A stretch of 64,000 nucleotides of DNA from Branchiostoma floridae. Lineage: Eukaryota; Chordata; Leptocardii; Amphioxiformes; Branchiostomatidae. The stretch is taken from positions 4,813,817-4,877,816 of the forward strand of contig NC_049983.1 in assembly GCF_000003815.2 (NCBI RefSeq), given 5' to 3'. The notes under the pieces are model-generated. The model saw nothing but the letters and a program-made list of their open reading frames with translations, was not told the origin of the DNA and made no database searches. This document shows positions 52,901-61,383 of the stretch, piece after piece (the first letter of the stretch is position 1; each line of letters begins with the position of its first letter). Made by a program: the position numbers and the translations under genes.

Positions 52901-55741
52901 CTCTGTGCTAGATTACAAAGTTCCCAAACACATGATGCAAATCTTAACCGTCTTTTGGCTAAACTTTTACATCAGTGCTGGTACCTTTATGAGGCCTGGA
53001 TTATGATAGCATTTTCAGGGGCCAGATTTTGGCTGTAGACTAGCTGGGTTTAATGGAATTCCCATTAGTGAAAAAATACACATTCAAGGTATGAATTACG
53101 TTTTATGGTAAAATATGGTTAGCTTCTACACAATACGTTAAATTGAAGGGGGACAATATCACTCAACGCAAAATGCACCGATTACGCTCTACGTTGAATT
53201 CGAGCAGTCCCGCTACAAATTACGTTGAATTAAAACCGCTGATTACACTCTATGGAGAAGGGCATGAGGGCCCCAATATGATTTATGCTGGGCATCAAAC
53301 TATATCACATCCCATTCATGTCCTATGGGAATATTGCTGAGGTTAAAGCAATCAACCCTGAAAATATGAGATCATGACAAAGAGGGTTTGCAAATTAAGA
53401 CTGAGTTAATTCCTAATTGAGTAACTGTCTAGTCTACTGAAGTGTAATGAATACAACAGCTGTAGGTCTGATACATTAACACTAGTTGACCTTTATTCCT
53501 GGGGTAATCAAGTTGGTTTGATCAACCATGATTTCAAATTGCACGTTATTTGTAAAAACAGGACATCAAGTTGATTTCAAATTGCAATATTTTCCAAATA
53601 TTGCAGTTTGAAACTGCCATCCTTCGACTTGATATCCCCCCAAAAAAGCATCTCTTTTTTAAACACAAATATATATATATATATATTAGGTGAATTAGCA
53701 TTAGGTCACCCTGCCCACCAGGGATGACAGATAATGATGATGAGGTCAGACCAAAGTATTAATAATTTCTGCTTCTCTGGTTTGTGTAGAAAAAAAGGAG
53801 CAATTTAGCAAATCAACAAACAGAAACTAGCCTCTTGTCATAGACCCAAATACATTGTACTACCACAAGGGGCACAAAGGGCTGGTTTAATCTAGCAAGC
53901 AATGCTGTTTCAAATGTCATAAGAATATTAAGTGTATTAGAATTTGATAATTAGAAAAGCTGCAACAAAAATTGAAAGACCTCATACCTCCATGAAAAAT
54001 TTAGAATTACCTTAGGCCAAACCAAATTCATAGTTGCCTTTCAGATTTTTCAGAAAAAAATTAGACCAAGAGGTCGAAAAAAGATTAAAAATTTTCTAAA
54101 GTTCTGGGGTGAAGATATATCGCTGAAATAAAACAACAGCCTGAGGAGTTTAATGGCACGTTTCATACGATACAAAACTGATATTGTGGGAGATCATGGG
54201 TGGGTCTTAGGTGTGTCAGCACCAAAAAGAGACACACGTCCACTAAAGGCCATCAAAGCCGGCATTACAATTTGGCAGACAACTTGTTGTGACTGTATTT
54301 TTGATTGGTACATTGTCTAATCACTGTAATTGCATTCAACGTTGTGGGGAAATATTTTGCGTTAAAGGAGAAAATAATAGCAGTGGCAGGCAGTCGGAAA
54401 CCACACAGCGACTTGGGTCCTGCAGGCGGACATAGCAGTGCGGTGCGGTACCTTCGTTGGTCATCAACTGTCAGTGTCACTGATATGACTGTATCTACCT
54501 CTGGATACGTACAACAGTACATTACAGTTGTACAATATGATTGTTGGCACTTAAACCTGTCGCAGCATTAGACAGGACACTGCTCTTGACTGACCTGTAA
54601 TCATTGACATATCACAGTGCACTGTACACTGTCAAACTGGGTGACTAAGCATTATTGCACAAGCTAAATAATTGCACGAAATACACTGGCAAGTTGGGTG
54701 TGCAATCAAACGGCTTCTACTGTATCATTTTTTTTATTTGTTCAGTTATCATCCTTGAAAGATTTTTTGTCTCTGCAGTTCCAGAGCAAGCTAGAAGTGG
54801 GACCAAACCTATACATCACCTCTTCCTTACATCATATCCGCCACACAAAAGCAAGACTGCAGGATGTCATAATTTAAAAAAAAAAAAGATTTGTACAGCT
54901 GCAGTAACAAGGTCAATGACCTGACAGCCCAAAATTGAGCTTGACATTTCCATAACACCCTCCTAAACAGGGTTATCTCTCATGGTAATGCCTTGTGATA
55001 TCAACCCTGCCTCTCCAGCCTCAGAAAAACGGTATTAGGCACACCTTGATAAAGTATGAATTTAAATGAGCTTGCCTGATTGAAAATTTTGAACAAACAG
55101 CAATGAGCGTGGCATGCGCAAAGATTGGTTTATTTTTGCGTGATGATTTATGGTTTCTTGGTGTGCTTGTTCAGTATTCAGTGGTACCGTGGTTGTGTTG
55201 TACCCACAGAAATGACAACAATGTTAAATTTGGTACCTGATGAATAAGTCTGGACACTGAAGCATTTTGCTGGTACTGTATTATAATCTTGCTGTTGAAT
55301 ATTATTAATTAGACGCCTTATATGGTCCCTTTGGACAACACAAACTCAATGCATTTCTCTAATTGACCCGGGTAAGTGGCCTCGCCCTTCCTCAGTTCCT
55401 GTCTTCTCAGGCTTTAAAGGCAGGGTTGATATTGTAAGGCATTGCCACGAGAGTCAACCCTGTGCAAGAGGGTGGTCCATAACAGCTACCCATATACCAA
55501 ATGTCATCACAATCACTTGAACATTAGAGATATTGCCCTGGAACTAGGAACATACAAACAGGCCCAAAACTATACCTGTGAAGGTTTCATCATTTGGTCA
55601 TTTTTGATTTTGCAAATTTTTTGTTCAGGTCGAAGCTTATCATGCCCTACATTTGCATCTGTGTCCTCTGCAGACTTGCAGCCCACCAGGGACATGCTGC
55701 CCCTGCACGGATCAACACTATATGTCAGCCAAGCCATGTAG
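16986..55741 (+). CDS. IARS1: Isoleucyl-tRNA synthetase, cytosolic (complete coding region)
   Basis: It charges tRNA-Ile with isoleucine in the cytosol. Coding exons: 16995-17113, 17959-18115, 18733-18852, 20549-20768, 21504-21632, 22545-22632, 23139-23199, 24313-24408, 26950-27072, 27251-27441, 28321-28447, 28820-28893, 29503-29592, 30366-30470, 31118-31204, 31818-32046, 32364-32484, 32841-32932, 33635-33712, 34339-34460, 35582-35684, 36286-36369, 36889-37047, 41014-41145, 43036-43131, 43930-44106, 44565-44682, 45827-45976, 47863-47942, 48427-48514, 49296-49460, 55629-55741. All introns are GT-AG and all phases join. The total is 3894 bases, 1297 residues plus TAG (human protein 1262). HYGH lies at 55-58, [11 protein letters not shown] (editing domain) at 318-328 and KMSKR at 600-604. 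The start is the first ATG after an acceptor, in context ACAAACATGG, and aligns with the vertebrate N-terminus. Confidence 0.98.
16995..18852 (+). CDS. IARS1: IARS1 exons 1-3: N-terminus and HIGH motif
   Basis: Exons 16995-17113, 17959-18115 and 18733-18852 encode the start of the Rossmann catalytic fold. [19 protein letters not shown] carries the class I signature as HYGH (residues 55-58), followed by GWDTHGLPV and the EIDKTLGI segment. The phases at the two internal junctions are 2 and 0. Confidence 0.97.
17340..17490 (+). repeat. Short degenerate repeats of GCGTACAGTCCTC in intron 1
   Basis: GCGTACAGTCCTC occurs three times, with variants (CAACAGTCCTC, CAGACAGCACTC, CAGTTCAGTTCTC) at roughly 25-40-base spacing. 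This is a small degenerate tandem array, not coding. Confidence 0.55.
18430..18605 (+). repeat. Retroposon-like 3' end with a GAAGT tail
   Basis: CAGCGTACCGGTACTCATCC resembles one MITE end. Farther on, GCAATAAATGAAGTGAAGT is a poly(A)-signal-like motif followed by a short GAAGT microsatellite, as seen at the 3' ends of non-LTR retroposons. The assignment is tentative. Confidence 0.35.
19445..20510. mobile_element. AT-rich dispersed element with CCTCCATGAAATTT ends
   Basis: The left end starts ACCTCCATGAAATTTCATGG and the right end contains AAATTTTCATGGAGGTATG, an inverted copy. The interior repeats phrases such as TTTGCATAATTAATGAGG and GCAGGGGCATTTTTGTCA. Related pieces occur near 22700-23060, 27150-27230, 36600-36640, 39770-40370, 45360-45560 and 53985-54010. 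It is a non-coding, repeated family. Confidence 0.55.
20549..24408 (+). CDS. IARS1: IARS1 exons 4-8: catalytic insertion and first part of the editing domain
   Basis: Exons 20549-20768, 21504-21632, 22545-22632, 23139-23199 and 24313-24408. Landmarks are [28 protein letters not shown] (start of the CP1 editing region) and [13 protein letters not shown]. The acceptor of the last exon (GTCCCAAAG|CGC) is weak but keeps phase 0 and the conserved sequence. Confidence 0.95.
21763..22107 (-). mobile_element. hAT MITE, copy 2, with perfect 8-bp target duplication
   Basis: It starts TAGGGGTGGGTACCGGTAC and ends GTACCGGTACCCACCCCTA, perfect inverted termini. GTATGCAT flanks both sides (21755-21762 and 22108-22115). 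It is inverted relative to copies 1 and 3 and shorter internally. It sits in the IARS1 intron between exons 5 and 6. Confidence 0.92.
22463..22516. repeat. GTAT/CATA tetranucleotide microsatellite
   Basis: A GTAT run is followed directly by a CATA run, giving a short self-complementary microsatellite shortly before IARS1 exon 6. Confidence 0.85.
23285..23420. repeat. Two diverged ~70-bp direct repeats
   Basis: TACCTGGGCCACCATAA with CAATACAGGTGTTC recurs about 70 bases later as TACCTGGGTCGCCATAA with CGATACGGGTGTTC. It lies in the intron after IARS1 exon 7. Confidence 0.6.
24520..26678 (+). mobile_element. 5'-truncated non-LTR retrotransposon (CR1/L2-Jockey type)
   Basis: An open frame of about 640 codons (24526-26448; the visible start is a truncation, not a real initiator) encodes a reverse transcriptase. 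RPISL is at about 241-245, ATDFSKAFD at about 306-314 and YVDD at 394-397, followed by the [11 protein letters not shown] and [11 protein letters not shown] blocks typical of CR1/Jockey-group elements. No endonuclease domain precedes it; an in-frame TAA lies at 24517. The 3' end has an AATAAA (26648-26653) and a TCA microsatellite tail (26655-26677). It lies in sense orientation in the IARS1 intron between exons 8 and 9. The lack of stops suggests a recent insertion. Confidence 0.93.
26950..28447 (+). CDS. IARS1: IARS1 exons 9-11: end of the editing domain and return to the catalytic core
   Basis: Exons 26950-27072, 27251-27441 and 28321-28447. They encode [15 protein letters not shown], the conserved [18 protein letters not shown] segment and then [18 protein letters not shown]. 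The preceding intron carries the retrotransposon at 24520-26678. Confidence 0.97.
28820..32046 (+). CDS. IARS1: IARS1 exons 12-16: catalytic core with KMSKR
   Basis: Exons 28820-28893, 29503-29592, 30366-30470, 31118-31204 and 31818-32046. Landmarks are [37 protein letters not shown] and [12 protein letters not shown] (residues 600-604 are KMSKR), followed by [17 protein letters not shown]. Confidence 0.97.
32364..37047 (+). CDS. IARS1: IARS1 exons 17-23: anticodon-binding helical domain
   Basis: Exons 32364-32484, 32841-32932, 33635-33712, 34339-34460, 35582-35684, 36286-36369 and 36889-37047. They encode [31 protein letters not shown], the [11 protein letters not shown] helix, [34 protein letters not shown] and the ELNVR segment, all colinear with vertebrate IARS1. 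Confidence 0.97.
33170..33340. repeat. Imperfect tandem palindromes (AGCACTGG / CCAGTGCT)
   Basis: Units of the form CAGCACTGG, about ten bases, CCAGTGCTGAACT recur four to five times with changes; each unit is itself an inverted repeat. It is intronic in IARS1. Confidence 0.6.
34477..34800 (+). mobile_element. Tc1/mariner remnant
   Basis: TACGAGAGGCGTTCAAAAAG followed by TAATGCC is a classic mariner-type terminus with a TA at its edge. The sequence inward (GAGTTGAAATTTGGCACAAA, CCTCCTGAGATTGAAATATC) is shared with the inverted copy at about 46640-46930. No intact transposase frame remains. Confidence 0.7.
38360..38730 (+). promoter_or_regulatory. GC-rich promoter-like island in an IARS1 intron
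   Basis: The intron between exons 23 and 24 contains a local CpG cluster (CACGCCGCGG, GGCGAACGGGCGCG), an ATF/CREB-like TGTGACGTAAC, a TATA-like GATATAAAA directly before ATGGCGGGAAAATGGCTGCG, and CCCATTCAGTCG. This differs sharply from the AT-rich intron around it. No coding exon could be assigned. Confidence 0.35.
39583..40400 (+). repeat. Second copy of an AT-rich dispersed repeat
   Basis: TTTGGCGATGCCTCAGGGGC recalls TTTTGGCGATGCTCAGGGAC at about 19186-19206. Both are followed by similar AT-rich text with CTAATTAGCATAATAAATGA-type phrases. It is non-coding and intronic. Confidence 0.5.
40735..40845. repeat. Hairpin and short tandem CCTTTTCGTT repeats
   Basis: AGTGCGAAAAGGAGCG is followed by its near inverse CGTTCCTTTTCGCACTTTCG, then by several TTCCTTTTCGTT-like units and a second CCTTTTCGCACTTTCG. 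It is intronic. Confidence 0.65.
41014..44682 (+). CDS. IARS1: IARS1 exons 24-27: C-terminal linker region
   Basis: Exons 41014-41145, 43036-43131, 43930-44106 and 44565-44682. The sequence [38 protein letters not shown] is highly conserved; the last exon ends near [14 protein letters not shown], which precedes the UNE-I repeats. Confidence 0.97.
41274..41612. mobile_element. hAT-like MITE rich in GGTGCACCC
   Basis: The termini CAGGGCTTGAAAT and ATTTCGAGCCCTG are inverted copies, with internal TGGGTGCACC motifs in both orientations near each end. The CAGGG terminus fits hAT; a clean 8-bp target duplication was not found. Confidence 0.7.
42318..42684. mobile_element. PIF/Harbinger-like MITE with TAA target duplication
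   Basis: It starts GGCCACACCGATTTAATTTC (then TTGGTTCAC) and ends in the inverse (GTGAACCAAGAAATTAAATT, GGTGTGGCC). TAA flanks both ends (42315-42317 and 42685-42687). The arms continue inward with AAATAAAAATAAAAAT and its inverse. A GG terminus with a 3-bp TWA duplication fits PIF/Harbinger. Confidence 0.8.
43430..43625. repeat. Dispersed repeat with ACAGACAGACAG and ends CTTTGCC / GGTGAAGG
   Basis: CAAGTCGCTAGGGGGC, CTACCAAATATCATCAGGC, a short CAGA run and AACCTTCTGCCATTCTGGTG are arranged as in a common invertebrate dispersed repeat. It is non-coding and intronic; the family was not identified. Confidence 0.4.
45827..55741 (+). CDS. IARS1: IARS1 exons 28-32: duplicated UNE-I domain and stop
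   Basis: Exons 45827-45976, 47863-47942, 48427-48514, 49296-49460 and 55629-55741. Two homologous units are visible: [19 protein letters not shown] with [15 protein letters not shown], and [18 protein letters not shown] with [12 protein letters not shown]. Each is followed by a short unit ending PLHG(T/S)T(I/L)(F/Y)VS. This matches the duplicated UNE-I tail of animal IARS1, which in mammals joins the multi-synthetase complex. The last intron (49461-55628) is over 6 kb and full of mobile DNA. Confidence 0.96.
46112..46262. repeat. Palindromic repeats of GGAATTCTCCTAGGAGAGATT
   Basis: GGAATTCTCCTAGGAGAGAT and its inverse forms (TCTCCCCTAGGAGCAATTGG, ATCTTCCACTCTCTCC) alternate several times. 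CCTAGG and GAATTC make each unit nearly self-complementary. Confidence 0.65.
46345..46645. mobile_element. Long-TIR MITE (~85-bp arms)
   Basis: The left arm contains GTGAAATTGGCTAAATG, TTAATTCATTTTGTCAAATG and TTTCCAAAACAA. The right arm contains their inverse order (TTGTTTTGGAAAA, CATTTGACAATTAA, TAGCCAATTTCAC). It is non-coding. Confidence 0.7.
46640..46932 (-). mobile_element. Tc1/mariner remnant, inverted copy
   Basis: On the minus strand it starts TACGTGGGTGCTTCAGAAAG with TAATG and continues with GAGTTGAAATTTGGCACAAA and GAGATTGAAATATCTCAATT, matching the copy at 34477-34800. It lies in the same host gene in opposite orientation. Confidence 0.7.
49685..50274. mobile_element. pogo/Tigger-like non-autonomous element (TA flanks)
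   Basis: It starts CAGTAGAAGCTGTTTAATTG and ends ATTAACTGGCTTCTACTG (inverse), with TA on both sides (49683-49684 and 50275-50276). Blocks of GTGCAATTATCCGG repeat inversely near the ends. The interior has no transposase. It matches the elements at 598-740 and 54260-54722. Confidence 0.8.
50640..51310 (+). promoter_or_regulatory. CCAAT-rich, CpG-containing island in the last IARS1 intron
   Basis: Three CCAATCAGAA boxes (about 50676, 50779 and 50811) lie within 140 bases, with CACGTG at 50746-50751. A GC-rich block (51080-51300) follows with GGTCATGGCGCTGGAGG. A 36-codon frame (51121-51231, starting [18 protein letters not shown]) lies inside it. The arrangement looks like a promoter and first exon on the plus strand, but no downstream exon was recognised. 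Confidence 0.35.
51519..51697. mobile_element. Near-perfect 179-bp hairpin (fold-back element)
   Basis: AGGGTTAATGACCCGCC at the left and GGCGGGTCATTAACCCT at the right are perfect inverse copies. The arms continue for about 80 bases (CATAACGCCTGGTC against GACCAGGCGTTATG, GGTTATAGCAAA against TTTGCTATAACC), leaving a loop near TTCGCTTCGCTCACTC. Confidence 0.9.
51839..52269 (+). mobile_element. hAT MITE, copy 3, with perfect 8-bp target duplication
   Basis: It starts TAGGGGTGGTTACCGGTAC and ends GTACCGATACCCAGCCCTA. TAAGTGTC flanks both sides (51831-51838 and 52270-52277). It is nearly colinear with copy 1 at the window start. It is non-coding, 431 bp. Confidence 0.93.
53560..53645. repeat. 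Hairpin with ATCAAGT arms
   Basis: ACATCAAGTTGATTTC, AAATTGCAATATT and their inverse (AATATTGCAGTTT, CGACTTGATATCC) form an imperfect stem around TTCC. Confidence 0.55.
54260..54722 (-). mobile_element. pogo/Tigger-like element, inverted and 5'-eroded copy
   Basis: It ends CAAACGGCTTCTACTG with TA after it. Inside, GACCTGTAATCATTGACAT, CATCAACTGTCAGTGT and ACTTGGGTCCTGCAG match the reverse complement of 49685-50274. The far end is not clear. Confidence 0.7.
54968..55462. mobile_element. Long-TIR element with CAGGGTT ends
   Basis: CAGGGTTATCTCTCATGGTA, ATGCCTTGTGATATCAACCC at the left is mirrored by GGGTTGATATTGTAAGGCAT, TGCCACGAGAGTCAACCCTG at the right. Arms are about 60 bases. No target duplication was found. 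It lies just before the last IARS1 exon. Confidence 0.75.
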
Positions 55742-58700
55742 AACAACTCCCAGCAGGACAAGAGCTTCTCAGGAATGGGCACAGCTGTAGAGGCAAAGAC
55801 GATCTTGCCTTTCTCAGTTTATCTAGGTACACGTACTACCAGCAGATACATGTTGGATTACAGGTACACTGAATGATTATGATGACATGTATCTGAGAGT
55901 TATTATGGAACACCGATGGCCAAAACAATCTCCTTGTATTTTGTGTGGTCAAGACTGTTTCTTCTATATATTTAGTGAGTTAGGCCATCTTTTTACAGCA
56001 ATGAAAGATGTTTTTTGACATAAGAAATAAGATGTGCTTCAGTTTTCTTTGTAATGTAATCATTATGGTAATTTTGCTTCAATGCCTCACACTTCCATGT
56101 ACATGTTGTAACCTCTTCATGGACCTTCGATCTGCAGATCCACCCATATGCATGTCATCCAGCAGTCCTCTAGTAATTAACTGTCATGTCATTTGTATTG
56201 ATTCCCTCGCTAATGAGTTGCAAAGTTACACAACCAGTGTTGCGTATATAGCATACAGTTCATCTTGCGAGATGTTGAGGTTCTAGTACTGTAAGTTTAC
56301 CTGTCCATGTATTAAGTACAATGCTAGTTAAGATACCCACATGTGAACTGTACACCGCTACTGGATGCCAAGGAGCCCCTACGACCACTGTGGTTACAGG
56401 CCATGAGTGAGTGAGTGAACTTTATATAGTGAGACAGAACTGTTTGTTTTTTCAGACATGCATATGATTGTTTTACATGTAAAATGTGGGTTGTGCATTG
56501 AAATGATGGAAGTAACTAGCATATTAATGCATCAGAGGTGGTGTTAAACAATGTTTATATTACGATGGTAATATTACTTTCACTTGTCAATTTTGGGTAT
56601 AGTTATACCAAAGAAACTTTTAGTGAATAGAATGGTACATTGATATCACATGGTAGGTTTGAGCTCAGTACAATTGTCAAAACTTTAATAGGGGAAACAC
56701 TGGAGAAACACACCCAGCAGAAGAGGTAATAAAAAAATTTAAAAAAAACATGTCTTGTATGAATCTTCCCTTCTTTCCCTAGTCAGAGGGTTCCTAATGT
56801 TTGCTTTGGAGGACATATGTCGGGAAGGTTTCCTTATCACCAATTAGAGACAGTCATTCTAATGTGTCTCTCATGAGTGTCATGGTAATGATAAATCAAT
56901 CACTCCTAGGAGAGCATAGCAGACAGCAGGCTGGCAGGTCCTTGTGTGTCTGTGGGTGGAGTAATTGGTCATGGATATTAGCTATGTTTTCCATTGGGTT
57001 TCACATAATATCATTCAGTCATACATTGGAATCACTATGGAAAAGTGTCCCAGTATGTGTTTGCTGTAATTTAGTTAAATATCTATTTCAAGAATAAACA
57101 AAACTCTGTAGGATACAAACCTCCATGATGAAGAAATTATTGTGTTAAACTTTTCCTCAAATGTGACCCTATTAGACTTCTGACATGCAAGTCCACCATG
57201 CAAAAGGATCCATATTTTAAGGTGTGAACAGTCATTCAATGTGTGAAACTCTTATCTCAGTAAGAAAGGGTATTGTAGCATTTCTTCATCAATTATGTAT
57301 ATGATTATGACGCCCATATGTGTGTGGTGAATATATCTAAATGTTAAACTTTGCCTAACTTCCAAATGAGTGAGCTTCCAAATGAACCACTAGTGTTTTC
57401 TCATCAATTATGCCAATTTGATTCATTTGCATAACATATCTATTTTGACAACTTAATGAGCATTCTGCAACTGGACTTTATAACTGGACGTCATAGAAAT
57501 TGTTGTCACTTACTCCATGCTTTGTCTTCACCTGTGTATGTCTTAAGTCCCGAGGAAACAAGATACCCAGAAACCAGGGAGTGATATGTTGGAAAGTGCT
57601 TTTTTCACTAAAGCTAAGCCCAGATTCATAACTGCTACCCACAGTAACAATAATCATGTTTGCAATAATTATTGCTGTTTAACAATTATAACGTCATGTT
57701 ACATTCAGCCTTTGCTGGCTGGGGTTTATGACCCCCTCCCCAAGAGGTGGCAACTGTAAGGCCAGCTGCTAGTGCGATTTTAGTCAGGCTACATGTAACA
57801 TAACCATTGAGAACTGGCACTATAGTTAGACTACGTTTGATATATAGTTCTGCCCAAATATTTTGCATTGTCAAGGAGGATTGAAGTACATACCAAACAA
57901 ATGCATTCAGTAATTGCAGGGCAAATCTCAGCACTAGACATGGCAGCTCATTTTGTACATGGACAGTGATGGATGTGATTTATTCTGGACTCTGATTGCT
58001 GTAGCCAGGAGATACAGCATTATTGGATTGTAGCGAAAATGATTTTGCGTAGAAAGTATGCTACCAGGTATCCTTCGATCTTACTAGTCCAGATTTATCT
58101 ATTTCTATCAATGTCCATTCCTGTTTCATTCAGAGCATGGCTTTTAAATACTTCTGTCTCTCTTTGGAAATTCACTATGAATCATGAATCAATCATCCAA
58201 TCAGTTAAATCAGGAAATCTTTTGCAGCCATCATTTATGTGTTACTGCTTGATAGCCTTGATGAATCTGTCCAATCAAACATTTTCTCCCGTTCATGGAG
58301 AGAATAACGTGAATGTTGGAGGAAACAATGTAATGCATGACATTGTGACTCTTCTAAGAAGTGGTGTAGGTCCCCCCCCCCCCGCCCCCAAGCAGCTTGT
58401 TTTGGAATTGCAGGGGCTTGAGACTATGAAGTAGAATAACTCAAGAAGGTGCCAATACATCATCATGAATTTCAGCTTAAATCTTGATTGACATAATCAG
58501 GTGCTAATTATGCATTAGCTGACTTGCGTAAGTGGTGAGGAAAGTTTTTAATCAAATCTGCTTCATTACATGATAGCACTGTCAAACATGTGATATATGT
58601 AACTGAAAAAGACAGGAACATCAATATACAATTTAAGCTATTCGGCAAGAAAACATAATTTAATTTAACAGTCACAACTTCCTGACAAGCTTAAAAAAAG

Positions 58701-59600
58701 CTAAACTGATCCTTTGAGCAAACAACAAATCAAGTCCATAGCCTGTCATGACCATTGCATCACAAAAATTCTGTTGTACCAAGGATATTATATTTGCATG
58801 GCGCACACCTATCTGCATGATAAGCATCATACAGATCCTTCGACAGCTTCTCCTGTTTTTCTTAAATACATGTAAATAGATTCTACATCCACTATAGAAA
58901 GTCCTATCTTGTCCTGTTTAACCATGATTGCCTAACAGGGCACAGGAACTTGTACCAGAACTTTAAACACAATACTATACAGCTCTCGAAGCACCATGAA
59001 GACTAATAAGCAAACACAAATTATACCTGACCAATACTGCAACAGAAAAGTCTGTTCCTTTGCCAGAATTCCATTTTATACTGAATTATACAAATGAGTA
59101 TCTCATTTACATCTTAAACTATGCATGGTTATGTACACCTTTAACTAACTAAGTCACATTGAAAGTATCATTTACCAAGGAACCATGGTATAGTCACATT
59201 AACTAAACAAATCCTAATTTGCATAGTTGGTACCTGTAAATGTACCTGCTATAAAGTACAAATGTTAGTCGTTTTTAAAAGTCGCATTATGGAAAACCTT
59301 GAAATTATAGGTAATAAACTCAATACAAATTCCAGAATATGCAACTTGAGGGCTAAAATTGACTTTGACCTTCATCTGCCCAAGCCTATCCACATATCCT
59401 ATGATCACAATCAATACAAAGGTTCTTAAGTTTCAATGACAAATATCCAGAAACACACTCAGACACACCCCTGTTGGTAAATGGCATGGCCCATAATGAC
59501 ATCAGTTAATATTTAAAACCAAGCAGAGGTGCAGAAATGCCCCCAAAGCACACAAAGTCACCCTGCAGTACCAAGTTCAAAGTTCAAAAGGCCCCAAATC
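55742..59600. other. IARS1 3' flank and intergenic sequence
   Basis: No further coding exon was recognised. The start is presumably the IARS1 3' UTR; an AATAAA lies near 57094. The rest is AT-rich with pieces of the TTTGCATAATTAATGAGG-type dispersed repeat (57395-57440, 58440-58560) and a C-rich run at 58373-58388. Confidence 0.45.
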
Positions 59601-59604
59601 AAAC

Positions 59605-59885
59605 CTGACTGATCGATAAGGTTTTTGATCAAGACCCCGGAGGTAATGGGTTCGAAACTGCTGATTTGTTCAATGTTGTGCCGATGGGAAAGGCAATTTA
59701 CACGACTTTTCTCACTTCACTCAGGTAAAAGTGAGTACATGTACCTAGCTTCGGTAAGGGCCATCCTTGGATAGGACATTAAATGGATGTCACGTGTTTG
59801 AGGAGAGCTTGAGCGCGTTAAAGAACCCATCGCTCTTATTGAAAAGAGTAGGGGTGAGGATGATGATGAGGGGTGAGGATCAAAA
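59605..59885 (+). mobile_element. tRNA-derived SINE-like repeat
   Basis: A B-box-like GGGTTCGAAACT (from 59648) is followed by GGGAAAGGCAATTTACACG, CTTGGATAGGACATTAAATG, GTGTTTGAGGAGAGC and GTTAAAGAACCCATCGCTC, then a GATGATGAG microsatellite tail. This order is typical of a widespread deuterostome SINE body. The A box is degenerate. Confidence 0.55.
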
Positions 59886-59899
59886 CCTACACTGTCCTT

Positions 59900-61019
59900 T
59901 GGATGCACATGGGGCAATTAATATTGCTGTAACAGTTGTATTGAGGTCATCTGAGTTGGTGCCAAATGGCAGCCGCTCTATAGACCCTTGCAATTCAGCC
60001 CCGGCAATTGTAAACAGTCCTCACAATTAAGCCCCTGGGTGCGAAGAGAGAGTAGTCGGCTTACCCAATAACCGTACAATAACAACATAATTGGTAGGAT
60101 ACAGAATGGTCTCATACCCTCCTCTTTTCCATAAGGTGTAGGCAGGCCCTTTTAATTTCCCGTAATTCGTAGTGCCATCATGATAGGAAAATCAGATTGG
60201 AAAGAAAAACACACATTCAAGCTTTCTAGATGTTTATTTATTTATTCGGAAATGTGACAAATACATTACACAGACTCACAGGCAGCGTAACCCCAAAGGA
60301 TTCCACACAGTTCAGTCAATGAGCACTGTTGACTCTCATGTTCATCTTATCAGATCATTGCAGGGGAGCAAGTAAACCTAAGACAATGGTCTGACAGCAC
60401 ACTGACGTCACCACAAGAGCGGGTCCTCTCATCTGACGCTATTTATAGTACGTTACCTTTGTATTGTGTAATCGAGGGGCACAGTGCAGTGCAGCGATCA
60501 ACCTGTTAACATAGAGTAATTTACAACTTCCTGGCACATCTTATAGCTGATACAGTATTTCTACTCTCCTTAGACAATGCTTACAAATAAAATCAAGCAA
60601 ATGTTTGGATCCGGCGCTGTACTACAAAGTACAGACAGAAACGGAAGTAAGAACCCTGATTGAAACTTCGTTGTCGTTGGGTCAGCTCACAGTTTTCTCT
60701 GACCTGAAGTTACTGATAAAATTTTAACGTTACGTAAACATTTCAATATGATCATAAATAGTTAAATAAAATAAATCATATTTCGCCATTCGACGAGTGG
60801 CTGTCATGTCAAACCAGGCCGCCAGAAAAGACAGTAACGTTGCTTGGCGACAACGTATTCAATAAATAAAGCATCCATCCAATCTGACATTTTTGAATGC
60901 CGAATAAGGTGACCTTCCTCGGAAAGATTGTAAAAAATGTCCCTGATGCGGTGAGGGAGCTTGGAGGCTGCTAGTTATCTCACCTGTCGAGAACTTGTGC
61001 TTCCGGGTTAGGTTACTTG
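59900..61019. other. Intergenic; possible minus-strand 3' UTR
   Basis: No coding exon was recognised. TTTATTTATTTATTCGG at about 60233-60249 would give AATAAA on the minus strand, so a minus-strand transcript could end there. Confidence 0.3.
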
Positions 61020-61130
61020 ATGACGTCAGAGTTGCCCAGGGATACATGCAAATGAGATGAGAATTCATGCAAATGAGGACAATTGACCAATCAGGGCGCA
61101 GAAATATCCCCTATGACAACACAATACGTC
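61015..61130 (+). promoter_or_regulatory. Promoter-like cluster: CRE, two octamers, CCAAT
   Basis: A perfect CRE (TGACGTCA, 61021-61028), two perfect octamers (ATGCAAAT at 61046-61053 and 61067-61074) and CCAATCAG (61087-61094) lie within 75 bases, followed by TACGTCACGTGGTGG, which holds a second CRE-like site and an E-box (CACGTG). The exon-like sequence downstream suggests plus-strand transcription. Confidence 0.6.
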
Positions 61131-61139
61131 ACGTGGTGG

Positions 61140-61377
61140 AGCGTGGGGTCGGGCGTTCGAACATCGGAAAATTGACTAGGAAATTTTATTGGCAGAAAAT
61201 CCTAGCGGTTTTCTCGCCTTTTCTGTGTAATTAGCTCGTGCAGGACTTTCTCGTAGACCCTGAACTGTTTTCGGCCCTTCCTCAATCGATACTGTGTCGA
61301 TCGAAGGCTCCAGGGCTGCTAAAAAGTGTTTGAACGGCGAGAGGTCGGCCGTGACCCCTACTCTCCCCATCGGCTGG
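61140..61377 (+). other. Probable non-coding first exon of a downstream gene
   Basis: GC-rich sequence without an ATG ends at CATCGGCTGG with a consensus donor GTAAGT (61378-61383), directly after the promoter-like cluster. This fits a 5' UTR exon of a plus-strand gene whose coding part lies to the right of the window. The gene cannot be named. Confidence 0.5.
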
Positions 61378-61383
61378 GTAAGT

